64,000 nucleotides of DNA from Antedon mediterranea (taxonomy: Eukaryota; Echinodermata; Crinoidea; Comatulida; Antedonidae), in contig NC_092672.1 in the NCBI RefSeq assembly GCF_964355755.1, positions 16,180,501 through 16,244,500 on the forward strand, given 5' to 3'. The translations under genes and the position numbers were made by a program. This document shows positions 47,141-58,199 of this stretch, in pieces. Each line of letters begins with the position of its first letter. Position 1 is the stretch's first letter. A model generated the notes under the pieces. It ran no database searches. It saw only the letters and a program-made list of their open reading frames with translations, and was not told the DNA's origin.

Positions 47141-47856
47141 CTTCACTGTTAAATTAATACTGATATTGTTCTAATAATTAACGATTAAAATTATTTTTCA
47201 TGTATATAGTCCTGATGCGTAAAAAGTGTTGTAAGAAATGGAAAGTGATATCAATGCGCAAAATTTCGTCTGCTCCTCAAATACTCTCTTGTCATTGGCC
47301 AATGTTTAGCCTTTGTTACCCAGACGTGTGCAACTCGACTAAAAGCTCGACTTCATTAACATTAACATTAACTTCGAACTGCAAACTTCGACTACTTCGT
47401 TTTTGAATCGAATTTGAAGTAATAGCTCGAACTACGACTTTTTCAAGTCGAACTTCGAACTACGACTAAAGTCCAGTTTAAGAATACGGGCGTATGGGCT
47501 AACGTTAGCCCATACGCCCGTATTCTTAAACTGGACTTTAGTCGTAGTTCGAAGTTCGACTTGAAAAAGTCGTAGTTCGAGCTATTACTTCAAATTCGCT
47601 TCAAAAACGAAGTAGTCGAAGTTTGCAGTTCGACTTAATGAAGTCGAGCTTTTAGTCGAGTTGCACACGTCTGGGTAACAAAGGCTATACATTGGCCAAT
47701 GACAAGAGAGTATTTGAGGAGCAGACGAAATTTTGCGCATTGATATCACTTTCCATTTTCTTACAAAACTTTTTACGCATCAGGACTATATACATGAAAA
47801 ATAATTGTAATCGTTAATTATTAGAACAAGATCAGTATTAATTTAACAGTGAAGTA
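47141..47856. repeat. Near-perfect 0.7-kb palindrome made of two P-family ends
   Basis: 47141-47503 pairs with 47504-47856. The centre is CTAACGTTAG, with no spacer. I count about five substitutions, one single-base indel and one 13-base indel (a local ATTAAC expansion in the left arm) over about 355 bp. The right arm is the left end of element P1; the left arm is a second, truncated P end in opposite orientation. The short frames in each arm are repeat by-products. Confidence 0.9.
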
Positions 47857-48472
47857 CTTTTGATTAACAACAAACAAAATCTTCAAAATATATTTAGAAA
47901 CCATGGCGGTACGGTAACTTTCATATTTTCTAGGCCTCCAACAAAGTATGATCGCGACGAACCACGCACTTCTTAGCGTGACAAGAAAGCGCTAGGCCCC
48001 CTAAACATTCCATCGCGTGGTGAATTGCCGCATCTCCCATTGTCGCTATGGCGTCACGTAGTTCAAGTCGGACTTGCGCGAAGAAAATAATGTAATTTGT
48101 ATACAGTTGTAAATAAAGATGATTTTCATTATTATAACTTATACCAATGTATATTTAATTAAGCTAATATAAATATAGATATTTCATTCTTCAATATCTG
48201 GCCAATCATGGAGTAAAGAATACTCCATGGGCCAATATAACAACTCAATGACTGTTACGTTTTTTATAAACATCGTTCAAAAACCATTTAGTCGACCATT
48301 TAGCCTGCCCCCTCCAGGACTACAAAAATCGATCAAAATCCGTCTCGATTTAGTCGAGGGTGACCTGATTTAGTCGGTGATTTAGTTGAAGTTCGGTTTA
48401 TGAATTAAAATGACGTCATTTTTTTAGTTTTAGCTCGAACTACGACTAAAGTCCGGTTTAAGAATACGGGCG
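47515..48472 (+). mobile_element. Element P, complete copy P1 (958 bp)
   Basis: Inverted ends CGCCCGTATTCTTAAAC-GG followed by ACTTTAGTCGTAGTTCGA, about 37 bp, at 47515 and inverted to 48472. Inside the ends are further TAGTCGAA / TTCGACTA words. No coding capacity. The style of the ends recalls PIF/Harbinger-related MITEs, but no clear target duplication could be read. P1 carries a 23-bp palindromic insert (48207-48229) that is absent from P3. Confidence 0.75.
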
Positions 48473-48780
48473 GAAGTTTGCAGTTCGACTTAATGAAGTC
48501 GAGCTTTTAGTCGAGTTGCACACGTCTGGGTAACAATGGCTATACATTGGCCAATGACAAGAGAGTATTTGAGGAGCAGACGAAATTTTGCGCATTGATA
48601 TCACTTACGGGGCGCCGTATGGGACAATGCTAATTTTGTCGAAATATTACAATTTTGTCTACTCCATATTTTATTAATGGAAAATGCATTTTTATTTAAC
48701 ATCAATCTTATCAAGCCAGGCAAAGACTGAATACGTACATTAAAAGTACAAAGAACAATGTAAACCTATAAACAATTATA

Positions 48781-49307
48781 TTTTGTCAATACAAAATTCA
48801 TTTTGTCAACACAAAATTCATTTTGTATTGACAAAATTCATTTTCTGTTGACAAAATTTATTCTGTGTGGACAAAATTAATTTTGTCTTGACAAAATTCA
48901 TTTTGTCTCGACAAAATTAATTCTGTGTAAACAAAATTCATTCTGTGTAAACAAAATTCATTCTGTGTAGACAAAATTAATTCTGTGTTGACAAAATTAA
49001 TTCTGTGTAGACAAAATTCATTCTGTAATGACAAAATTCATTTTGTGGTGACAAAATTCATTCTGTAACGACAAAATTCATTTTGTGTAGACAAAATTAA
49101 TTCTGTGTGGACAAAATTAATTCTGTGTAGACAAAATTAATTCTGTGTGGACAAAATTCATTTTGTGGCGACAAAATGTATTCTGTGTAGACAAAATGTA
49201 TTCTGTGTAGACAAAATTCATTCTGTGTAGACAAAATTCATTCTGTGTAGACAAATTCATTTTGTTGCAACAAAATTTATTTTGTCGCGACAAAATTCAT
49301 TTTGTTA
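48781..49307 (+). repeat. 20-bp minisatellite, left array of Q
   Basis: About 26 copies of a TTC/ATTTTGTxxxGACAAAA-type unit (for example GACAAAATTCATTCTGTGTA) in strict 20-bp phase, broken once by a one-base deletion near 49250. Each unit holds a near-palindrome ACAAAAT-TC-ATTTTGT. Confidence 0.95.
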
Positions 49308-51683
49308 GCCGAGCCTACTCAAGCGTGGGACAAAACGTTTTAACATTTAAATTAGAAGGCGGGGTTGTTATTGGAAACTCGAAGATTGACAGTTATAGGC
49401 CTACGATCAAACAGCTCGCGAATATCATTTTACACACCGGTGAACTTGAATACTTTGCGTCGAGTATAAGTACAGTTTATACTGACGTATAACAATATTA
49501 TTGTATACTTAAAATTAATTCCGATTCAGCAAAACGGAACACGTAGCCCTCCCGGGTAGCCCTATATGCCTACTAATTTTGGTAATAAATATTAAAGATG
49601 GTTGAAGATTTATATGATACCGATAATATTGATAAAGAAAATGACAACACTATTTACGATAACATCTGATAAGTTGAGTAGTAATGAAATGATTTTGGTT
49701 AATACATTTATTTTAATATAATAGTTAGTATAGGCCTATTTATTCTTATGGGAATTGCGTCGTCTATATAGGCCTACCAAGTTTATTTGATAGGAATACT
49801 AAATTTCTAATAGGCCTAACTCAAGGGAACACAACTATGATATATCTCTTAAGACATATAAAATGTCTCTAATTGGAATAATAGAGATATCTTTATTGAA
49901 AAGATATCTTGGTTATAACAGGGATATATCTCTATTGGAACCTAAGATCTATATTGTAAACTAACTACATCTATTAAAAACTAAGATATTTTAGTTGCCT
50001 AAATAAATGACAGTTTGGTACGCCATAGATTATGATATTGCAAATTGTCGTTAAAAAGTTAAATTTAATTTCAAATTTACGTTTAACTATTAATTTTACT
50101 CTCGGTTGCATATTATTATATATTTACACCCTCGAAAGATATAATTCAACTTTGACCAAATAGTTATATGGGTGTTCACACAACTGACATATGGCGCCAC
50201 TCAAGTATCCATTCCCATGGCAGTGTATATAATCTTTCCACCTTCTCCATGATTGATTTTATTTATTATACATTGCTAATTGCAAATAATTGTTTATAGG
50301 TTTACATTGTTCTTTGTACTTTTAATGTACGTATTCAGTCTTTGCCTGGCTTGATAAGATTGATGTTAAATAAAAATGCATTTTCCATTAATAAAATATG
50401 GAGTTGTATCGAGAAAGTATTGTAATTTCGGGCAGAATGGTTTTCGGTCTGGAAAGGTCATTATTACACTGTCTGGGGTGTTGATATTTATACATCGAAT
50501 GTTCGAATCGAATCGAATAGCCCCATTATTGAAGCTTTACCTGAAGAGGTCCTAGACAACTTGCGTAATCTTGGAGAAGCCCAGACCCTCAGTCAAACCA
50601 GAATGGTTTTCGGTCTGGAAAGGTCATTATTACACTGTCTGGGGTGTTGATATTTATACATCGAATGTTTTATGGGCAATCAGTCCTGAACCTAGCCAAC
50701 GTAGGCTACCTGGCCTACTTACTACTGTAGGTTAAAGGTTATTAGGTTTCGCAGGGTGGATGACTGTTATAATAAAACTAACGTGAGCAATCTTTTGTAG
50801 TCAGTTCTTTAAATGTTTTTTTTTTCAAATAACGGACAGCTTTCAGCATCATTATTTCTGCAATGATTATTATTATCTTAAAGATATATTGTCCCCTGAA
50901 AAAAATGTTTTTTTTAATCTTTTTGTTGAATACGTTATTTTAATGTCACATAATAGTTATTCACTTTCACAAAAAATTGGGTCTGAAAAAAATTATTTAC
51001 CTGAAAAAACTGTAATTTAAAGCAAAAAATGGTCAAATTGTCTGGAAGCCAATGAGTTTTTGGGTAATTTAACTGTTTATTTTGTCTTTTTATATGTGAA
51101 ATAATTTTTCCCCCGTTCTTTTTTCTTATGGAAGTGAACAACTTCATTAAAACTGCATAATTGCCTATTCAAAGTCCGATTTTAAAAATCTTTATTTTTC
51201 ATGATTTTGGGAGACAATACATCTTTAATTTTAAAATAAAGTATATACATTTTATAAAATTAATAAATAATATTAATAAGCCCCATTACTACAATTTTAC
51301 TTAAGTAATAAGCAGGGCTCTATAAAAACCATTTTCCGATTTTTTAATATAGAATACATTATAATAATAATTATTACTTACGACGTAGATATTAAATTGT
51401 CAAGTATGAATACTGATCATATCTGATATTTTCAGGGGTCCCTGATATTATAAAATAGATTAATATGATAGCAATAGAGACGGAGGCATGCTCAGCCATA
51501 ATAACTGAACCAATAACAAATGTCAAAGATTTGCGCACTATCATCATTTATAGCTTCACCCTGTCTTGTCCTTTTCACGTTTAAACTCCGCCTTCTAATT
51601 TAAATGTTAAAACCGAGCCTACTCAAGCGTGGGACAAAATGTGTTAAAAAACGTTTTGTCCCACGCTTGAGTAGGTTTGGCTA
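49308..51683. other. Q interior
   Basis: No transposase. The word CCTACTCAAGCGTGGGACAA follows the left array (about 49312) and occurs at about 51618 and again inverted at 51655-51675, forming a hairpin of about 29-bp arms at 51611-51682. The stretch 50500-50640 is open on the plus strand with protein-like content (PIIEALPEEVLDNLRNLGEA) and may be a captured coding fragment; it overlaps the second 70-bp direct repeat. Confidence 0.5.
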
Positions 51684-52150
51684 ACAAAATTCATTTTGTC
51701 GCAACAAAATTCATTTTGTCTACACAGAATACATTTTGTCGCCACAAAATGAATTTTGTCGTTACAGAATGAATTTTGTCTACACAGAATTAATTTTGTC
51801 CACACAGAATTAGTTTTATCCACACAGAATTAATTTTGTCCACACAGAATTAATTTTGTCTACACAAAATGAATTTTGTCGTTACAGAATGAATTTTGTC
51901 GCCACAAAATGAATTTTGTCGTTACAGAATGAATTTTGTCTACACGGAATTAATTTTGTCAACACAGAATTAATTTTGTCTACACAGAATTAATTTTGTT
52001 TACACAGAATTAATTTTCTCGAGACAAAATGAATTTTGTCCACACAGAATAAATTTTGTCAACACAAAATGAATTTTGTCAATACAAAATGAATTTTGTG
52101 TTGACAAAATGAATTTTGTATTGACAAAATTAATTATGTGTAGACAAAAT
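51684..52150 (-). repeat. 20-bp minisatellite, right array of Q
   Basis: About 23 copies of the same unit in inverted orientation, again in strict 20-bp phase. The 61-codon frame overlapping its end is spurious. Confidence 0.95.
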
Positions 52151-52235
52151 TGTAATATTTCGACAAAATTAGCAATGTCCCAAACGGCGCCCCGTAATCA
52201 CTTTCCATTTTCTTACAACACTTTTTACGCATCAG

Positions 52236-53257
52236 TGGCCGTATTCACCAATCTCACTTAGGCTAAGGGAAATACTTACCCTTAAAATTTAAGAATTCCC
52301 TTAACAAAGGGAAACACTTAAGGGGTATTCACAAATGAGTTAAGGGATTCACTTACCTAAGGAAAACACTTAATTTAAGGGTAAAACTTAAGGGTAAAAA
52401 TAATCATAAATATTCATGAGTTGTCCCATTGTCCAATCACAGAGGATTTAATTCCCCTATGGTCCAATCACTTTTCCTCTCTAAAACTAATTTGCATATT
52501 TAAAAAAAGAGTAAGGGGTGGGGGGACGGGGAGGATGAAGAGAAAAGTGTATGGACGATCAATAAAAGAAAATGGCAGTCAAAACAAAAACAAGTACATG
52601 AATATTAAACCTAGACTAATTTGTATGAGGATCAAGAAAAATTGGTATAGCCTAGATGCTACTAACAAACCAACATTCTGTGTAGGCCTAAACCTGTCTG
52701 TATTGAGGCATATGCATCCTAGGCTGGTTACTGGGCAGACCAACAGGGGTAGCATCTCTACCTAGCCTACTAGAATGGGGCTAATTTCTATTACAACGAA
52801 ATGGGAAGCCATCTTCCACAAAAATAATGGCAGTCAAAACAAAACAAATAAATTAATATATAGGCATAGACTAATTTGTATGGGTGGGGATCAGCAAAAA
52901 AAGGTCTAGATGCTACTCAAACCAAACATGAATCCTAGGCTGGTTAGTGGGCAGACCAACAGGGGGCCTAGCATCTCTACCTAGCCTAGACTGGGGCCAT
53001 CTACAAGTAGGCATAGTACTCGCACATACAGAATCGTCAGCACAACCAAGGTACTGAATAGTTAAGGGAACTTTTAAGGGACCTCTGAGGTCCCTTAAAA
53101 GTTAAGGGGAAAATAGACCAAGTTAAGGGTTTCTCTTAACCTTAAACCCTTTGTGAATACCACTTAAGTGAAACCCTTAATATTTTCTTGATTTAAGGGA
53201 AATCCTTAGGATTTAAGGGAAATATCTCACTTAAGTGTGATTGGTGACATACGGCCA
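52236..53257. mobile_element. Element R, 1.0 kb, nested in P2
   Basis: Ends TGGCCGTATTCACCAATC and inverted TGGCCGTATGTCACCAATC. The 3-bp duplication CAG (52233-52235, 53258-53260) is confirmed by P1, which reads ATCAGGACT at the same place. Rich in CTTAAGGG/CCCTTAA words near both ends. A direct duplication lies inside (about 52565-52780 and 52825-53000, sharing AATGGCAGTCAAAACAAAA and GGGCAGACCAACAGGGG). The ends recall PIF/Harbinger-type MITEs, but CAG is not the usual TTA/TAA target. Confidence 0.7.
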
Positions 53258-53550
53258 CAGGACTATACATGAAAAATAATTTTGATCGTTAATTATTAGA
53301 ACAAGATCAGTATTAATTTAACAGTGAAGTACTTTAGATTAACAAAAAACAAAATCTTCAAAATATATTTAGGAACCATGGCGGTACGGTAACTTTTATA
53401 TTTTCTAGTCCCCCAACAAAGTATGATCGCGACGAACCACGCACTTCATAGCGTGACAAGAAAGCGCTAGGCCCCCTAAACATTCCATCGCGTGGTGAAT
53501 TTCCGCATCTGCCATTTAGTCCATGGGATTTAGCTAAAAATTACCCTTTT

Positions 53551-56074
53551 CTCACACAAATTGCAAGAAAAGGTTTTTTTGATGAAATGTGTTCTTTAGA
53601 CCCTACTGAACACATTTATCAACGTTAAAACATTTTTCGACAATGGGAAGTAGTCTAATTTGCATAATTAAAAATGGCCGCCATTTTTAATAACGTACTC
53701 TGTATCTTGGAAACCGCTAGTCACAGATACTTAATTATGGTGTCAAAATCGTTAGAATATATGTTTTTATATTCACTGTAATGAAAAAGTTTGTCCAAAA
53801 ATGAAAGGAAGTGCTATTTCTAACATTATTGACCTTTGACCTTGGATTCTCATATCTCAGCAACCACTAATCGGAGATATACAAATTAGGGCTTAAATTG
53901 TTCAGAAACTACACATTTATATCCAGTCTAATGGCATGTTTTTGCAAAAAATGGCGGATTCTAACATTATTGACCTTTGACCTTGATTTATCATATCTTA
54001 GCAACCACTAATCTGAGAGACACACAATATGGCTCAAATTGTTCAAAAACTACATATTTATATTTAGTCTAATGGCATGTTTTTGCAAAAAAGGCCGATT
54101 CTAACATTATTGACCTTTGAACTTTGCACTACATAAAATCGCATAACTTTGAAAATATTGTATATATGAAATTATTTTTAGTGTCAAATTGTTCAGAACA
54201 TACATGTTTCTATAGAGTCCAATGACACATTATGTCCAATAATGGCCTATTGTATGGTTAGTAACATTTGAACTATATTTGAAAAGGATTTAAAACCTGG
54301 AATCTTCTTCATGTGGACATCCATTAGAACATGTGATTTGGCACTCTAAAATGTAAGAGTTGCAACATTGACTTATTATGTTTAGTTTAAAGTAGGCCAT
54401 GGTACATTAAATTTATAAGCATAAACTATTGCATTCATCCATAAACTGCCTACAAGTTTACACGTTTGTTTATTTTATTTCTTATCGTCTTCGCAGCTGA
54501 AGCTGAATTACAAGATATTTATATTAAAAGCATTAAAATTGATGGTTAAAAAATGATGGTAAAAATTAAACCACATAGAAACATGGTACATACACAATAC
54601 ATTCACGTAAAAAAAGTACAAAAACAAATTATAAAAGGTTAAAAAACTATACACCACTAGTAGTCATACTGTATATGGTTATTGAAATAAATAAATTCCA
54701 TAAGAAACTGAGGTTTTTACTGTATACAGCGAAAATATTGCAAGTGGTGGTCAGCCTAATTATGAGTCTCGATAGCCAATTAATTAAACTAAACTAAATA
54801 TGTTGCATTAATATCGATCTTTTAAAATTCCAGTTGTCAACAATGCGTCTAGTAGTAGGAAAGGCCTTCTTAATAAGACTATGTTTCAACCTAAAAGAAT
54901 GCCCTCAAGAGTGATGCTATCCTTAACAAAATATAAACTAAATAATCTTTAGAAATTTGTTTGTTGAATATGCCATTTAATGCCAATTTAATTTGATCAA
55001 AAAATACATTTAATAAACCTGCAAAATGGCATGGCCTATTTAAAGTATGTACAATATATCATTAAAAAAAACTACATCTTTGTTGGCTCTGTTAATAGTG
55101 CCAACATCAACTTTCTCATGAGTAAGACCTAATTGAAAATTTATTAATAATCAAAACCTATAATGTATGTATACATAGTCTAATATTTTTTTTTAAAGTG
55201 AATATTTTCAGTAACTAAATTAAATCAACTAGTTACATGCACTTTAAATTACCACCATATTCTTAACAAGTAGTAGTGCCAAATCACATGTTCTAATGAA
55301 TGCCTACATCTATGAAGAAGATTCCGGGTTTAAAAATCCATTTCAAATATAGTTCAAATGTTACTAACCATACAATAGGTCATTACTGGACATAATGTGT
55401 CATTGGACTCTATAGAAACAGGTATGTTCTGAACAATTTGACGCTAAAAATAATTTCATATGTACAATATTTTCAAAGTTATGCGATTTTATGTAGTGCA
55501 AAGTTCAAAGGTCAATAGTGTTAGAATCGGCCATTTTTTGCAAAAACATGCCATTAGACTAAATATATATATGTAGTTTTTGAACAATTTGAGCCATATT
55601 GTGTGTCTCTCAGATTAGTGGTTGCTAAGATATGATAAATCAAGGTCAAAGGTCAATAATGTTAGAATCCGCCATTTTTTGCAAAACATGCCATTAGACT
55701 GGATATAAATGTGTAGTTTCTGAACAATTTAAGCCCTAATTTGTATATCTCCGATTAGTGGTTGCTGAGATATGAGAATCCAAGGCCAAAGGTCAATAAT
55801 GTTAGAAATAGCACTTCCTTTCATTTTTGGACAAACTTTTTCATTACAGTGAATATAAAAACATATATTTTAACGATTTTGACACCAAAATTAAGTATCT
55901 GTGACTAGCGGTTTCCAAGATACAGAGTACGTTATTAAAAATGGCGGCCATTTTTAATTATGCAAATTAGGCTACTTCTCGTTGTCGAAAAATGTCCTAA
56001 CGTTGATAAATGTGTTCAGTAGGATCTAAAGAACACATTTCATCAAAAAAAACTTTTCTTGCAATTTGTGTGAG
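53551..56074. mobile_element. Fold-back element S with 800-bp inverted arms
   Basis: 53551-54345 pairs inverted with 55275-56074, with about 5-8% differences by eye. Each arm is itself four diverged direct repeats of about 140 bp (left arm near 53680-53818, 53819-53959, 53960-54100, 54101-54250), most starting CTAACATTATTGACCTTTGA and ending near AAAATGGC--ATT. The middle, 54346-55274, shows no gene. The left boundary joins P2 at 53517-53550; the right end touches P3 at 56086. Confidence 0.8.
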
Positions 56075-56449
56075 TTAAAAGTCTAACGCCCGTATTCTTA
56101 AACCGGACTTTAGTCGTAGTTCGAGCTAAAACTAAAAAAATGACGTCATTTTAATTCATAAACCGAACTTCAACTAAATCACCGACTAAATCAGGCCAAC
56201 CTCGACTAAATCGAGACGGATTTTGATCGATTTTTTTAGTCCTGGAGGGGGCAGACTAAATGGTCGACTAAATGGTTTTTAAACGATGTTTATAAAAAAC
56301 GTAACAGTCATTGAGTTGTTATATTGGCCAGATATAGTCCAGTCAATCTAGTGATATTTAGAGGTAAACCCACCACAAATTGCAATAGTAACGAAACATT
56401 GATTTTTTCATTCCAAATGTAGTTTAGAATGACATATTAAAAGTCACCG

Positions 56450-57690
56450 AAAATTGAAGCATTGGAACACATTATTTTTTACGTAATCTCAACAACTATA
56501 TAGTGATTTTATTCCGTCAATATTTTTGGGGTAGGGGTAACATTTATGCCCATAACTTGTGGGTTTATAATCCAATCTCAATAATCTTGATATCAATGTG
56601 TAGAATATATATTTCTTTCTAAAATGCAATTTAAAAAAACAAAATACAACACTTATTTATATAACTAGAGGTCAAAGGGTTATTGACCTTTTACAAAAAA
56701 TCATTTTTTCCTTAAAAAAATGATTAACTGCAATATCGTATGCCATAATTGTGGATGCATTTTAATCAAAATTGTGTTTTTTCTGTACCTATCGATATAT
56801 AAAATAGGAAACATGATGTTAACTAGAAGAATTTTAAAAGTAATGATGTACTATTCTTATTGAAATTGATTCTTGATCAAATGTAATGTAAACAATTTTG
56901 GGGTGGGGGGTAGCGTTTATGCCTATAATCTATTATTTTATAATCATATCTAAATAGCTTTAGTACCAATGTGTAGAGTATATATATCCTACTAATATAC
57001 ATTAAAAAAACAATTTATACAACAGTTATACGTAACTAGAGGTCAAAAGGTTATTGACCTTTTACAAAAACTCAAATTTTTCCTAACAAAATTATTAACA
57101 TGCAATGTCTTATTCCATAATTGTCGATGCATTTGATGTAACTTGTGTTTTTTCTGTACCTATCGTCATATGAATTAGGAAAAATGATGTTAAGTATTTT
57201 GAATTAATTATGCACTTATAATAAATAAATAAATAATAATAACAATAATAAAAATAATCCTATAATAATGATAAATTGTTATCAACAACAGGTAGTGTAG
57301 TAGTAGGTAACATTATTTTATGCCTGCCAATAACATCTAAATAACTACAAATGTGTATAATATGTATTGCTTACTCTAAAAACTAATTGATACAACAGTT
57401 TTTATGTAACTATAGAGGTCATTGACCTTTTACGTAAAACTAAATTATTCATTATTTTATGCCTGCCAATAACATCTAAATAACTACAAATGTGTATAAT
57501 ATGTATTGCTTACTCTAAAAACTAATTGATACAACAGTTTTTATGTAACTATAGAGGTCATTGACCGTTTACGTAAAACTAAATTATGGTTATATATATT
57601 TTATTTATATTTTGGTAGTATTTGGTGCAAATAATGTTTTTCCTGTATAGTACCTATTGCATCATCATGAAATAGGAAAAATAATGCTAG
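56450..57690. repeat. Repetitive left interior of T
   Basis: Diverged direct repeats of about 350 bp, each with AACTAGAGGTCAAA-GGTTATTGACC and 'CCTATCG' words (about 56665, 57033). A 139-bp tandem duplication lies at 57311-57449 and 57450-57588. No gene. Confidence 0.65.
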
Positions 57691-57693
57691 CTA

Positions 57694-57830
57694 GAAGAAT
57701 GATGACTGTCGCAGAGAACAGGACAATAGTCATCTTGTCAAATTTGCTGACGACACTGTCTTGCTGTCTCTCCTTCAAAATTCACAGGACGGTCATGGTT
57801 CCGCATTAGATTGTTTTATCCAATTTTTGT
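57694..57830 (+). pseudogene. Short reverse transcriptase fragment
   Basis: HLVKFADDTVLLSLLQNSQD then GHGSALDCF: the catalytic ADD box and its surroundings from a non-LTR reverse transcriptase, about 45 codons, with no flanking RT blocks recognised. Confidence 0.6.
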
Positions 57831-58199
57831 ACTGTGTATTGTGATATTTTTGTATATTTTGTAGGATCATTTTAATCCAGACCTTTTTATTTGAATTGCT
57901 CCGTGTGGGATGATATTGTTTAATCCTTCAAATAGAAAAGGACTCACAACTTATATGTCATCAGTATCACTTTCTTGTTCGGGTATTAGTACAGTGAAAT
58001 GCCATTGCATTCACCACATATAGTTCTAGTTACCCCTGAATGCTTCAAGGAGATACTCAGGTGCTGGCTTTAAGTCTGTGTGTAGAGGAACCATGTTTCC
58101 ATCATCTGATCTTCCATCCCCAATCCTCGGTACACATATCAACCCCACTCCATTGCTAAAAGATAACTTGAACTTGAACATGATGTTAAGTACCTTGGT

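Larger units (their letters stand above)
48607..52195. mobile_element. Element Q, 3.6 kb, with 55-bp inverted ends and dual 20-bp arrays
   Basis: Ends ACGGGGCGCCGT-TGGGACA, inverted match of about 55 bp with two differences. Flanks TATCACTT (48599-48606) and AATCACTT (52196-52203) are an 8-bp duplication with one change; P1 has the single uninterrupted TATCACTT. Sub-terminal 20-bp repeat arrays stand in opposite orientation at the two ends. The inverted pair 48655-48777 / 50287-50410 and a 70-bp direct repeat (50434, 50601) lie inside. An 8-bp duplication would suit hAT, P or a related group; no transposase is visible. Confidence 0.8.
48474..53517 (+). mobile_element. Element P copy P2, split by Q, R and S
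   Basis: Three pieces join to match P1/P3: 48474-48606, about 52198-52235 and 53258-53517. The start lacks the outer 110 or so bases; the copy stops at 53517 where sequence of the fold-back S begins. The pieces show where Q and R entered, because P1 and P3 keep the uninterrupted sequence there. Confidence 0.75.

Noticed and set aside
47200-47406. 68-codon frame beginning MYIVLMRKKCCKKW, repeated at 60470
   Set aside because: It lies within the P element end and recurs because the element is repeated; no intact partner or domain.
48781-52150. Regular 20-bp repeats resembling a CRISPR array
   Set aside because: There are no unique spacers; units are contiguous and diverged in a minisatellite manner, the context is eukaryotic, and no cas-like gene is present.
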